From: Vigna angularis
Taxonomy: Eukaryota > Streptophyta > Magnoliopsida > Fabales > Fabaceae
Reading direction: 5' to 3'
Length of the DNA stretch: 64,000 nt
Assembly: GCF_016808095.1 (NCBI RefSeq)
Contig: NC_068976.1
Span: forward strand, 12,309,001-12,373,000
This document shows, one piece after another, positions 11,515-23,138 of this stretch; the first letter of the stretch is position 1, and the number at the start of each line of letters is the position of its first letter. The position numbers were made by a program, and so were the translations under genes. The notes beneath the pieces are model-generated. The model did no database searches. It saw only the letters and a list, made by a program, of their open reading frames with translations, and was not told the origin of the DNA.

Positions 11515-13346
11515 AACCAGAACTTCGATCATTTATTCTCACAGCATTTCTCTGTCCATCCCAAGAGATCTTGCAGACTCTCTCTGATCCTTGAATGACA
11601 GTATTTATGGATATACGGGTTGACTTATTTTGAATTTTGATGCTGTAATATTCATTATAATTGTTTTAATAATATTCAATATAAGATTGAGAACACATTT
11701 GAGGGGACCAGTTTTATTTCATTGTTCACTACCAACTTTTCCCACCTCAAAGAATCCCAATGTTGTTCAGATATATTGCCACCTGCTGTGAGGTCCCTCT
11801 TTCCTATAAGACCAACTTGAGGGACCAATTTTGTTTAATTTGTTTTAATCTGTCATCATCACTGCCAACTTTTCATACCCAAAAGGGTCCCAATCTTGCT
11901 CAGAATATTGTTAAAAGAAAGTGGGCATCACTGCAAAAGTGTTTCTCAACAAATTCATATATGCAACACTCACATACTTCCATCACCTTACCTCCTACCT
12001 AACCACACCACACTCTTCTAATTCATCATTCATGCAATTGATACCTTTCTTTTTCTCTTTTGCTATGTATAAACGGATCAATTTGTGTATTAATGTTTAC
12101 AAATGGTTAGTATACACATGCATCGAAATGAGAGTTAACGAGGGCGGTGTGGGTTGAACTTTTAGCAAAAACCAAATCATCCCAACAATTGCAGAATAAG
12201 CGGGACCAACTAAGAACGTCGCAAAATTCCAAAGTGAGAATTAAATACACAATACTTACATGACTTAGACTCCCTTGGTTTCATTCTATTAATTGTTGAG
12301 ACTTATTAGGGTTCACTTATTTCAAGCTCATTTTTCTAGTTTTTTTTTTCAGATGCATGAGAGCACCGGCTGCCATGCATGCCAACTTTTGACAAATGGT
12401 GGTGAGTTTATCTTCTTCTGTCTTCATTGCAAGAAATCTGAGATTTTTATCTCAGTTGGTCCATCCATCATGTCTTGCTCATTAATTTCGCTTAATTTAT
12501 TGTTTTATTTTATAAACAAAGCTAGAGCAGACAATTTATGTTGCAGAGTAAAGTAAAGTCAAACTTATTAATTAGTTTTATTTAATTTTCAATAATTTTT
12601 GTATAGTTTAAAATAAGTTATTCTATTTATAAACACGCATTTTTTTATATTGGTGTTATTTAAAGTCTAATAAATCTTTAGTGGCCGAGTATTCTAACTG
12701 CATAGAAGTCTATTACTGTGTCTACTACTTCATAGTTAAGGGTGAATTTTAAGTATTTATTCCAATTCTGGATTACTGGTACATACAAAAAGCTATTAGG
12801 GACTATCACATAATTATTTAAGAAAATAGTTGAGGTAGATGTATGAAATGTAGCATTGATCCATGGATTAATTCCAAACAAAAAATTCTTAAAAATAAGT
12901 TAAATTCATTATTAAAATGGGTTTAACCAATTAAAAATAAAATAATGTTTCAGTAAAAAAACTAAATCATAAATATATAATATTTTTAAAGTTTTATTTT
13001 TTTGAAATATAAAAACAACGTGCTGAAACAAAATAAATTAATATGCATGTTATATAATATCTTTATAACAATAACTAAAAATGCAACCTCACACACGTAA
13101 AAGGAAAACTTTGCAAGTACTTCTACTAGTTTTTAGTACTGCATTTTTTTTTCTATCCATCTCAGAGACATAGCAAAGTTTTTCTCCATATGATAATTGT
13201 CCACAAACTAATTCAATGACAATGTCATTGATAGTATGAGTTAAACAACGAAACTTGTTATATAAAACTTACCAAAGTAAAGTGATATTTGGACTAAATT
13301 CACGGAGCCCAATGTTGTAAACTTGTCTTAACAAGCATTAATTTTT
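11515..13346. repeat. Segmental duplication, copy B, flank downstream of the intact gene
   Basis: It starts near AAACCAGAACTTC.(A)TCATTTATT (11,515), which also occurs at 16,330. It runs parallel to copy A from about 11,690 (the Gln-rich shadow frames at 11,760-12,157 fall here) and to copy C through about 13,060. It is noncoding in all three copies. Confidence 0.82.
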
Positions 13347-14642
13347 TCATATAGGAAATTCAAGTTGATCATCAAAGATCCCATGACATGTATCATCTCC
13401 ATTGTTGACTGCAGTTGCATTATTTTCCATTTGTTGTAAGTAATCGTACCACCGAGCTGAAGTGATCATACTCGTAGTGTCATCCCATTCCATCTGATGT
13501 TGTTGTCCCAATGCTCTGATCTCTTTCATGCCCTCTTCATCCATGGCTATATGCATGCTTCCACTAGCTTGATTTGTAGTACTAGATTCAATGATATTCA
13601 TCGTTGTGGAAACCATTTCTCCTTGTGACTGCGATATTCCAATTAAAGGAACATCTTGTTGAGTTAGAAATGGAGGGGAAGTTAATGTTGGAGTTGAGTA
13701 AGAGCATAATGATGAGACATTGTTGCTAGACAAAGGGATAGGTTCCAAATTGTTGTTGTAGTTAAACACAGGGGTACCATCTAAAATATTGTTATTAAGC
13801 ACGGGGGTACCATCTAAAATGTTATTATTAAGCACATGGGTATCATCTAAAATATTGTTATCAAATAAAAGGGTAGGATCTAAAGTGTTGTTGTTATCAA
13901 GCAAAAAGCTAGTATTTGAAGTGTTATTATCAAGAAAAAGGGTAGGATCTAAAGTGTTATTTTCAAGATAAAAGGGAGGATCAAAGGTGTTGTTATTAAG
14001 CAAAAGGGTAGGTTCTGAACTGTTGAAACTATGTAGATTGAGGTTAAATCCCAATGTCTGACTTGGAAGTGTGAAATTGGGAGGTTCTGGCTTAAGGGGT
14101 GGAGGAGAAAATGGGGAAGTTAAGGTGTGGGGATAAAAATTTTGAATTGGAGATGAAGGAGGAGGAAGAGGAAGATGAAGAGGAGGGGAATGAAGAGGAA
14201 GAGAAGGAAGGGGTGGGAAGGACAAGGAGAATGAAAAATCATTTAAGTATTGTGATATTTTGTTTGAGATTGGTGGATACATCATAGGCCTTCTCCTAGC
14301 CTTGAATCTTCCATCTGGGCTAAACCTTGAATAAAAGGGAAGTTGAAAGAACAACGATTGATGTTGTTGATGATGGTGTTGCAGTTGTCGTTGATGCTCA
14401 GTAGTCAGTTTCGTAGTAGCCCTATGGTATTTCAAGGCAGTGGTAATCTCTTTCCTTGCCTCTGCCATATTCATTAGCCTTTCTTGATAAGGTCTGTTAG
14501 TAAGCCTTCTTCTAACTTGTTTCCCCAGTTGTTGTTGTCTATGTTGTCCAAAATTTTGATTTGCAGAAACATGACCCTCAGCATCAGCACAACTTGAAGC
14601 TTTAGTGCTCATGGTGGTGTGTGTTTGTTTTGAGTTGTCCAT
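13347..14642 (-). CDS. Uncharacterised Pro/Asn-rich plant protein, intact copy (431 aa)
   Basis: A single uninterrupted 431-codon frame; start at 14,640-14,642 in an AG-rich leader shared with copy A. Visible blocks: residues ~30-75 basic/Gln-rich ([17 protein letters not shown], then [16 protein letters not shown]); ~110-150 [18 protein letters not shown] and [20 protein letters not shown]; a Pro/His tract; ~195-215 [16 protein letters not shown], an FNLNL stretch similar to an LxLxL repression motif; ~220-320 about nine Leu/Asn units of 13-16 residues (LLNNNTFDP type); C-terminal [13 protein letters not shown] and [22 protein letters not shown]. The N- and C-terminal blocks recall plant proteins annotated only as hydroxyproline-rich glycoprotein family, but no signal peptide is seen, so a wall protein is unlikely. 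Function unknown. Conserved ends with a variable repeat centre suggest a nuclear or scaffold role, which is guesswork. Confidence 0.85.
   Translation of the reverse strand: MDNSKQTHTTMSTKASSCADAEGHVSANQNFGQHRQQQLGKQVRRRLTNRPYQERLMNMAEARKEITTALKYHRATTKLTTEHQRQLQHHHQQHQSLFFQLPFYSRFSPDGRFKARRRPMMYPPISNKISQYLNDFSFSLSFPPLPSLPLHSPPLHLPLPPPSSPIQNFYPHTLTSPFSPPPLKPEPPNFTLPSQTLGFNLNLHSFNSSEPTLLLNNNTFDPPFYLENNTLDPTLFLDNNTSNTSFLLDNNNTLDPTLLFDNNILDDTHVLNNNILDGTPVLNNNILDGTPVFNYNNNLEPIPLSSNNVSSLCSYSTPTLTSPPFLTQQDVPLIGISQSQGEMVSTTMNIIESSTTNQASGSMHIAMDEEGMKEIRALGQQHQMEWDDTTSMITSARWYDYLQQMENNATAVNNGDDTCHGIFDDQLEFPI
13735..14030 (-). repeat. In-gene minisatellite encoding Leu/Asn units
   Basis: Units of 39-48 bp built on AAT AAC ATT/ACT + TTA GAT (read on the minus strand) repeat in frame about nine times. 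The neighbouring copies A and D carry similar but differently numbered arrays. The unit length is a multiple of three, so copy number can vary without frame loss. Confidence 0.8.
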
Positions 14643-15780
14643 TTTTTTCAGTAGGTTATAAGAAAAAAAGAGTTGAGGAGGAAGAGATGGAGATAGAGGA
14701 GGGAGTGAAAGAGGAGGAGGAGGGTCTTGTTGAATTTCTATTTTGTTTTATTGCTTTAGAAACTATCTACCTTAGGGTTTTTGTATGAACTTGGGTGTGA
14801 ATAGATTTTAGGAAGGGGAGGATAGGTTGGTGGAATCATGGATTTTCTCCAATAGATACATAGTCCTTGATATATAAGTTGATAGTAAAGTAAAAATGTC
14901 CTAAATCTCCTTCAAGTTTTCAAATATTACTATAAAGGGTGGGAGACAACGTAGAGCTTTTATGTTATTTTTTAGACATTTTTTTATTTTGGCAAAATAC
15001 TTTATGGTTGTTAGTCTTTTATTATTTATTTTTATTTATGTTATTTATTTTTGTATTTTCATCAGTTTTATTTCTCGTATATTTGTTTTGTATAAAATGA
15101 GAAGAGATATATATATGAATGGAGCAACGGAGGATAATATGATAGCCTTACATAGGCTAGTGACGGAAATTGTAATGACTTTTAAAATCTTATATTTTGT
15201 ATGGATTACTTAGACTGATGGCATACGTAGCTATTCAAACACACATTGTCCTTTATTAACAATTTTGTGAAAACGTACTATTTCACCATACACATGAGTG
15301 AAGATTCGAAAGTGTACTTTCCGATAATTCAGTTTCTGATTCGTGCAAAAATTTCGAGATAACATGTTCTTACACAAATTCAATATAATAAATTCATTTA
15401 AAAAATACACACACAAAAATTAAAAAAAAAAAGTAAAATATAGCTTTTCACCATTTACATAATTCGTAACTTTCGTCTTCTTATTTTTAAATAAAAAAAT
15501 ATTCAGTTATTCAATATTTAATAAATAGTGTTTCAATTAAAATATTCATTATTACCTTAACAGATAAACAAACATTTTTTTTGAAATATAGACACAAATA
15601 ATATTTTATTCATAATTATTGAAGTTTTCATATCGTATAAAAAAACCTACAAATAATTACTTATTTCGATTAATGTGATATTAAGATGGTAAAAGAATAT
15701 AGGTCCTAATATTATGTGTAAGTTAACATTAAAAGTTTAGTACTGGACGAATTTTTCAATCAATAACAAAATATTCATAA
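14643..15780. repeat. Segmental duplication, copy B, flank upstream of the intact gene (probable promoter)
   Basis: It parallels 5053-6175. A TATA-like CTTATATATCAAG is readable on the minus strand about 230 bp before the start codon and is conserved in copy A. Small frames here are not conserved as proteins. Confidence 0.75.
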
Positions 15781-16289
15781 ACTAAAATATTATTTTATAC
15801 GTAAATTATAAATAAAAAATTAAAGAAAGTATATAATTCTATAACTTGAATTGAATTGAATATAAAATAATTTTATCTTTATGAGAAACTAACTTTAATT
15901 TTTGTTTACTTTATGGATAAATTATTGAAACATGGCATATACATATCAAAATCTTGATTTAAATAATTAAAGTAAAATAGTAATTTTATAAATTGGTAAC
16001 TAAATGTCTATACTTTAAAATAGAGACCAAAAATATGAATCGAAACAAATAGAAATATTAAAATTACGTTGTAGCCTATAAATGTCATATAGTAATTAGG
16101 ATGAGTGATATTATAAAAAATACAAAAATAATAAAACTTAGCATCTAATTTCCAAACACTGACTTATGTTTCTTAAGTTCTGCATACTTTTATAATAATA
16201 AAACTTAACATTTAAAATATAGTAAAATGCAGCACTGAGATAAAATTGAAAAAAAAAGAAAATAGAAGAATAAATAAATAAAATAGAAA
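15781..16289. other. AT-rich spacer between duplication copies
   Basis: Nothing recognisable is seen apart from a segment at 16,085-16,260 that resembles 11,310-11,400 (ACTTAGCATTTAAAA, TTGTACATACTTT), so the duplication may begin slightly earlier in copy C than its clear part. Confidence 0.4.
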
Positions 16290-18170
16290 AACCACTACTG
16301 CTTATAATACATAGATGCATGCATGGAAAAACCAGAACTTCCACCATTTATTTTCACAGCATTTCCCTGTCCATCCTCAGAGACCTTGCAGATTTCTTTT
16401 GATCCTTGAATGACAGTATTTATGGTGACATGGGTTGACTTATTTTGATTCTATGCTTCATTCACCTTACTATAAATTATAAATTTCGATTCTTTAATAT
16501 TGATATTAGTTAAACAGTGTTAATTAATATTTGTTTTAATATTCAATATAAGATTGATAACCTACTTGAGGGGACCAATTTTGTTTAATTATTTTAATCT
16601 GTCATCATCACTACCAACTTTTCTCATGTCAAAGGGTCCTAATCTTGCTCAGAATATTGCTACCTTTCATAGAGGCAAGTAAAAGAAAGTGGGCATTCAC
16701 TGCAAAAATGTTTCTCAACAAATTTCATACATGCAACACTCACATACTTCCATCACTTCACAACTTTTCATCTTAAAATCTTCTCTTACCTTTTACAGAA
16801 ACATTCATGAAATGCATGCAATTATAATATACCTTTCTTTTTCTCTTTTATTACATCAACATAGATAAATTTGTGTATTGGTGTTTACAATATGGTTAGT
16901 ATACACATGCATGAAAATGAGAGTTAATTGTTTGTAGCACATAATTGAGGGCAGTGTGTTTTTTGAACTTTAATCAAAAACCAAATCACCCCAACAATGG
17001 CAGAATAAGCTGGACCAAATATGAAGGTCACAAAATTCCAAAGTGGGAATTAAATATACAATTCTTACACGACTCAGACTCGTTTGGTTTCATTCTATTA
17101 ATTGTTGAGACTTACGAGTCTTCTTTAGGGTTCACTTATTTCAAGCTCATTTTCCTAGTTTTTTTTGTTTGCAAATGCATGGCAACCTTTTGACAGATGG
17201 TGGTGATTCTATCTTTTTTTTTTCTGTCTTCATTGCAAAAGATCAGAAGAAAACCTGAGATTTTTATCTAAGTTGGTCCATGCATGACCGAATGCATTGT
17301 TTATATCGATATAATATATTTTCCATGGTAACTATTGTATTATTGTCTTCTTCTCGGGTAAACGAAGAAAATACTAATTTCTTCTGCCCACAGTTTTGAG
17401 TATTCAGGCTTTGATTCCAATCTTATTTGTTTTTTATGCAAAATTAGTGAATTCTTAAACTTTGTATCAGTTTAAAAACATTCTGGTTAATAATGCTTGA
17501 AATCCGCAACATGTCTTCCTTATAAATTTGACTTAATTTACTTTTATTTTATAAACAAAACTGAAGCAAGTTCAATACAATTATTTTTTACAATTTAAAA
17601 TAGTGTTATTCAATTTATAAACAAGCATTTGTTATATATTGGTGTTATTTAAAGCTAATAACTCCTTAATGACAGTGTATTCCAACTGCAACAAGTCTAC
17701 TACTGTACCTACCACTTTAGAGTTCTGCAGACTCTTAAAAGCAAAATTTTCTAAACAGTGACTGCATCGATCATACATTATGCATGTAACTTTCCACAAT
17801 TCCAATTACATTATATTAACTTTACTAATTATAACTCTAAATCTTTCTAATTTCGTAGCTAATATATTTTTAACTTCAATATATAATGGGTGAATTTTAA
17901 GTATTTATTTCAATTCTGGTTTAGTAGTACACACCAAAAACTATGAGGGGGATTACTATAACATAATTATTTAAAAAGATAATTGTAGTAGATGTGTCAA
18001 ATGCAGCATTGATCCATGGATTAATTCCAAACAAATCATTCTTAAAAGTAAGTTAGACTCATTATTAGAGTGGGTTTAACCAATTGAAATTAAACAAAGT
18101 TTCAGTAAAAAAATTAAATCATAAATATATAATATTTTTAAAGTTTCATTTTCTGAAAATATAATTTATT
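16290..18170. repeat. Segmental duplication, copy C (flank only, gene lost)
   Basis: The segment AACCAGAACTTCCACCATTT at 16,330 and the following 1.8 kb match 11,515-13,060, including GAATGACAGTATTTATGG, the AATCTTGCTCAGAATATTG block and AATCATAAATATATAATATT. Similarity stops near 18,170, before the place where the gene's 3' end would lie. No piece of the gene itself was found up to 19.5 kb. Confidence 0.8.
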
Positions 18171-19520
18171 TATATTTTTGTGAGTTTATTAAAAAATTAC
18201 CTCAGAAATGTAAAATATCATGATTTTTACTTCAAACCAAACAATGATTTTGTTTATGCTTTTGTGATTTGTATGATCAATGTTGTGTCTGTTCTGTATA
18301 AACTAATACAAAATTTACATCATTGTATTCATTTCTTTGATCATAAACATAACTTACACAGTCTTTAAAGAATATATATTAAGGTATCAATTTGATTGTT
18401 ATTAATTTTGATGATTACAATCCAGATTAATTTTAAGATAACATACTAATAAATACACTACAATAAATTTTCTATTTCAAATAATATCATTTTAATTTTT
18501 TTTAATTTTATTTGAATATGTGTATCCAAAATGTATAATATATCCTTAGTGAAACTTTAATGTTTGTGGCCTAAAATGCAATCTTAATATTAAATTTTAT
18601 TTTGGTAAACACCTTAGTCGTCTATCAATGTTGGAAAGGTGGAAAGGAAATTTGCACTTGAGAAATTCTCTTTAAATTTTCATTCATGAAAAAATTAGTT
18701 TTTTTATTACTGTAAATGTTTCAAAGAGTTTATATCGATTAACTGTTTATCTTTCAAATCTATTAATATTGTGAACACGATAAATTTATCTAGGTAAAAA
18801 GCATTTGTTTCCTTTGCTAATTTAGTATCACACTATATCGATTATTGAATATACTAAGGTATATTTTTATCGCGATACAATAAGTGAAAACATAAATATA
18901 AATATATTTATTTGTTAATAAGCTAAATATAAAAGTACCGTTATTTAATCATGAATTACATTTTACTTTAAAATTTGAAAATAATATCAATGGTTAAGCT
19001 TCTGATTCGTCTCCTAGTATAAGTGTAGGTTGTCTTTTGTAATACTGAGGTTTCTAATTAAGTTATGTTGAGTCATGTTACCAATGTTAATAATTTAAAT
19101 TAGATTATGTTGTGAATTTGGGGAAAAATCATGTGTATAAAGATTTTTTAGTATATGTTTTCTTGAATTTCATTTTGAAAAGAAATATTTTACTCTAAAA
19201 GAATACTAGCCCATTAGTTAACCATGCACATAAGAATTTGAGGGTTACTCCCTCCATACACACTCTTCTCCCTCCACCACCCCAATTCTTTTATTTTTCA
19301 AATATACCCTTAGGTAATTAACTTTTACTTTTACTATTTAACTTTTACTTTTACTATTAAATTTTTAACTTTTCTTTTGTAAACCTTAATTCTCTTTTAA
19401 CTTTCCCTTTCACTCTTGAGCCGTGCCCACCCCCACACCACATTCTCTCTTTCCCTTCCTTGTTCCTTTCCTCTTTTTTTTGTAATTTATTTTCCGTTTT
19501 CGGGTGCTTCTATCCATTGA
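18171..19520. other. AT-rich intergenic DNA
   Basis: No gene is seen. A pyrimidine-rich tract with CTCCCTCCA repeats lies at 19,245-19,300, and CTTTTACTTTTACTATT is duplicated near 19,323-19,360. Confidence 0.5.
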
Positions 19521-19873
19521 GAGGTGAGATGCGTTTTCCTTGAGGATGTGACTTATTCATTTGCAGAGGGGTGTAGTCGTTTGAAGCTTTCTTGTTTTGT
19601 TCCGTGGCTGGAGATCATGTTGGTTTCTTCTTCTTCTTTAATACTTTGCATGCATTTGGTTGTTGTTGAGGTGCTATGTGAACATGTCGTTAAATTTGTG
19701 TTTGTTTGGTTTGTTGTATTTGGTGGTGTTATGTGAAAAAAATAGGAGAAGAGATTGTTGAAGACCTTGAACGAATATTGGATATCCGTCCACGGATATG
19801 GGTATCCGTTGAAGGGGAAACGGATCCTCATATTCGTTGGCCTTCTATATTAATTTTTTTTTCGTTTATTCAG
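19521..19873 (+). other. Sequence preceding the NAR1 fragment
   Basis: Probable intron or unrelated junction DNA ending in a 3' splice site. It contains an inverted motif, GGATATCCGTCCACGGATAT, at about 19,780-19,800, then GGGTATCCGTTG. No conserved protein is seen in the small frames. Confidence 0.4.
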
Positions 19874-20351
19874 AAACAATTTTCCGATATGCTGCTAAAA
19901 CACTTTTTGGAAGACAAATGAATGATTCTTTGACCTTTAGACACATCAAGAATTCAGATTTTCAGGAAGTGACTCTAGAGGTTGAGGGAAAAACAGTGTT
20001 GAAATTTGCTATGTGTTACGGTTTCCGAAACCTACAGAACATTGTACGAAAACTTGAAACTGGGAAATGTGATTATCATTTCCTAGAAATCATGGCATGC
20101 CCTTCAGGTTGCTTAAATGGGGGAGGTCAAATTAAACCAATTTCAGGACAGTCTCCCAAAGAACTGGGTAGTTGTTAGAATCAGTTTACATGGAAAATGT
20201 TTTGGCAGCATCACCATTTGACAATCCCATTATTAAAGGCTTATATGACAAGTGGCTTGAGCAGCCAGGTTTTGTGAAAGCTAGGAGATACATGCATACC
20301 CAATATCATCCTGTTGAGAAAAGCATTACTTCTCAGTTGCATAATTGATAA
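19874..20351 (+). pseudogene. NAR1: 3' fragment of NAR1 (cytosolic Fe-S assembly, iron-hydrogenase-like)
   Basis: NAR1 passes Fe-S clusters to the cytosolic targeting complex. The fragment encodes the C-terminal third: ETIFRYAAKTLFG, DFQEVTLEVEGKTVLKFA, GFRNLQNIVRKLETGKC, the hallmark EIMACPSGCLNGGGQIKP near 20,085-20,140, and after a one-base frame change near 20,170, SVYMENVLAASPFDNP, GLYDKWLEQPG and HTQYHPVEKSITSQLHN. The final Trp codon of the family is TGA here (20,346-20,348), followed at once by TAA. The piece begins right after TTCGTTTATTCAG, a good 3' splice site, so it looks like a genomic fragment with part of an intron rather than a processed cDNA copy. Upstream domains (Fe-S ligand cysteines) are absent. 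It cannot encode a working NAR1. Confidence 0.93.
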
Positions 20352-20886
20352 GGCGTTGAAATTGAATTTTTTCATATTGTTTCCTCTCGAGGTCATTTTA
20401 TGATATTATAAGGGGATGATTACTTAAATCCCTGTGATTTGACTCCTTATGAATACTTTTTCATACTAGAGTCGTCCAATTTTGGTAGTGAACAGATTTT
20501 TTAATGTATATACACCCTTTTGATATGCTCCTATTAAGATAGAAAAAAATTACACATTTTGTAATTTACTACATGGACCTCAGCTTTGTTGTTCCAGCAG
20601 GTCCTATGTTTCTTTTTATTATGGTCTACTAGGTTCTCAATAAATTATTCCTTCATGACATGTGTCAGTATGTGTGATTGATGAGAGGACGTGTGACAAT
20701 GTCTATTATTGTAGCACAAACCATATCCGTCATGTGGACATCTATTAACGGAACTCTCATTCCTTCAATCACGATAGTTTAATTTTTACTGAGGGATATT
20801 TGTGGAATGTGATAGTGTAGGAAGAAACATGTAGTGGTGTAGGGAGAAACACTCTAAGAATTTTCTAGAAATTTTACTTATATGGG
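20352..20886. other. Spacer between NAR1 fragment and solo LTR
   Basis: No gene recognised. The first part may be the former 3' untranslated region of the NAR1 fragment. The sequence ends with the target duplication ATGGG at 20,882-20,886. Confidence 0.5.
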
Positions 20887-21130
20887 TGATAGGTGTAAAC
20901 TTTACTTGTTTTTGTTGCTTAAATTGTTGTGCTTTTGAGTAAGTTTTAGTGTTAATTCTCATGAAAAGTATATAATTGTTGATATAAGTATAATTTTGAC
21001 TGTTTAAATGTTTTTTGATGCTTTTGTTTGTTTATTTCGAAGTAGAATAAGGATTGGATACTATCAAAGACTTAGAGCGCTTCATTTGCCTGTCGGCATC
21101 GAGAAGTGGACGCTGTTCTTCTGAGAGTTT

Positions 21131-21275
21131 CACGCCCGGGCGCGAAAGAGAGGGCATCGGGCGCGATTTTACAGAGAGGCTCGCGCCCGGGCATGAGAGA
21201 AAGGGCGTCGGGCGCGATTTTACAGAGAGGCTCGCGCCCGGGCGCGAGAGAAGGGGCGCCGGGCGCGACTTAGAA
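21131..21275 (+). repeat. GC-rich ~51-bp tandem repeat inside the solo LTR
   Basis: Three units, each with CGCCCGGGC.(C/T)GA.AGA followed by GGGC(G/A)(C/T)CGGGCGCGA and, in the first two, TTTTACAGAGAGGCTCG. It is strikingly CpG-rich in an otherwise AT-rich window. The open frames across it on both strands arise from the lack of A/T-rich stops and are not genes. Confidence 0.85.
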
Positions 21276-21289
21276 GGATGAAATAACCA

Positions 21290-21550
21290 AGCCTGCGCGG
21301 ACGCTCGTCGCCCAGCGAGCGGACGCTCGTCACATAGCGAGCGCACGCTCGTTTCATAGCGAGCGGACGCTCGTTGACCAGAGAACGAACGCTTATCGAA
21401 CAGCAAGCGGACGCTCGTCGCCCTGTGGACGCACAAGAGGACGCTCGCACAGCGAGGAATATCAGTGGACGCTCGTCCAGCAAGTGGACGCTTGTCCAGA
21501 AAGTGGACGCTCGTCCAGAAAATTGGACGTTCGCCCAGCAAGACGCCCGT
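21290..21550 (+). repeat. 19-22-bp GCGGACGCTCGT tandem repeat inside the solo LTR
   Basis: About eleven units on GCGGACGCTCGTC...AGCGA. The first six are ~22 bp, the later ones ~19 bp (GTGGACGCTCGTCCAGCAA type), so two sub-arrays with different spacing are joined. Confidence 0.85.
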
Positions 21551-22354
21551 GACTCAATAATTGGACCCTTCTCTTTAAAAACAGATCCAGAGGCAGAGAG
21601 AAGGAGTTCTGACGGAAAGGAAACCAGAGGTGACGCTGCAACTGCTGTCCAAGTGCTTCCATGGTGGAAAACCACCAATTTCCACCATCAAATCCATCAT
21701 TTCTCGCTTCTATGATGTATATGTGTAGCTAAAACTCCATTTCACTGGGGTTGAGAGTAAAGTTCTGAAACTCTTTGTAATTTCTCTATTAATGCATGAT
21801 CTTGTATGAATTTTGTGTTCTATCTTTATTATTCATGCCTACGATGGGAATCTGAGCTTTTTGAACGGTTAAATAATTGGGAAATGTATGAGACCGCGGA
21901 CCTAGGATAGAACAACTAAAGGATTTCAAGTCCTAGACATAGGATGGAATTTTTAGTCATCTGTGACATTGTGTTTAAGGCAAATCTGATAACTGAATTA
22001 GCTAAGGGATTAGTAATTTAGTTTGAATGATTTTGAACTGTCATCTGAGGGATCAGGGGCTGCATGCGCCTAGGATGTCGATGCTAAATTTTGAGGAATT
22101 GTGTTAGTAGAAAATTACCTGAGTGAAGAACTTGAATTTCAACCCCAATGAATTTTAATTCGACTGTTTTCACCACTTTAATTTCATCTGTATGCAAATC
22201 TTAAGTTTGTTACAAAATTACATTTATTATTCGCTAAATTAGTAAACTTTAATCAATCTGTGAATCAAAACAAATCTTTTGGGAAAACGATTTCCAGACT
22301 TACCGGTTTATTACTTGTACGATTCGGTACGCTTGTCGAGGTCTCAACAATGGG

Positions 22355-23138
22355 CACTAATTTATATGGATTTTTCAATAGTATATATTGTTTTTGTCCT
22401 TGTTCAAAACTATGTTTGGACAATCTTCTCCATTAAATAAGAAAAAAAATAATTATTCAGTAAATTAAAATTGACTTATCCACATTAATTTAACAAATTA
22501 TGTATTTTAAGCAAATGATTCACTATTTGAATTTTAATAATATAATTTTATCTAAAAAATAAATCTTGTAAAAATAAAGTAACCACATTATATATATGTC
22601 CGGGAAGTTACTTAATGCATGGGCAATAACCAATTCATCTATCCATATATATAAAGAAAATTCTGAGTGTTCGTATTTGTTTTCCAAATTCATTCTTTAA
22701 ATAAAATTTTTTAAAATTAAAATGATTATTTTATCAATTTTATCATTTTTAGTTTTTTTTTCTTTCATTTTGACAATTCTTTTAAATTTAACCTTTTTTT
22801 AGTTATTAAACTATCAATAAAATAAATAAAAACTGTTTACAATAAAGTTATAAAAACTATTTATATTTCATTTCATAATTATAATAATAACAATAATAAT
22901 AATAATAGTACTATTATTTTTTATAATCATAGAAAAGTGAAGTTTTGATACATCTTAATTCTAAAAAAAGCATATGCAAACATGAATCTAATAAATGATA
23001 TAAACTACCAACATTTATCTTAACCTACAAATTATATACACTTCATAGGTTCAAAATTCCAAAACATGCACCATAATGATGCTTATAGCAAAAATTATAA
23101 AATTAAATTATTATATTTGCATTGTGTACCCTTTCACT
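22355..23138. other. AT-rich spacer and probable 3' end region of the DUF1350 gene
   Basis: No coding signal. It includes an AATAATAATAATAATAATAG run near 22,880-22,905. The minus-strand gene ends at 23,139, so its polyadenylation signal is expected within the right end of this stretch. Confidence 0.5.

Larger units (their letters stand above)
20887..22349 (+). mobile_element. Solo LTR (younger copy), 1463 bp with ATGGG duplication
   Basis: It begins TGATAGGTGTAAACTTTAC and ends ACTTGTACGATTCGGTACGC followed by TTGTCGAGGTCTCAACA, so it has TG...CA ends. It is flanked by perfect 5-bp repeats ATGGG at 20,882-20,886 and 22,350-22,354. There is no internal region, coding frame or second LTR, as expected after recombination between two LTRs. 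The same ends occur in the older copy at 7536-8424 on the other strand. The terminal text is like the LTR end that precedes the tRNA-Asp-type primer site in large plant gypsy-like elements; that assignment is from family knowledge and not proven here. Confidence 0.88.

Noticed and set aside
13789..14287. Plus-strand frames inside the 431-aa gene
   Set aside because: Mirror frames of its repeats and Pro/Ser tract; the minus frame is full length and shared with paralogues.
19524..19736. 70-codon plus frame before the NAR1 fragment as an N-terminal exon
   Set aside because: It does not match NAR1 N-terminal Fe-S motifs and has no splice donor leading to 19,873.
21032..21715. Long open frames on both strands (up to 169 codons) through the GC-rich island
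   Set aside because: They arise from tandem repeats in a solo LTR; the peptides are repetitive, present in several frames at once and match no domain.
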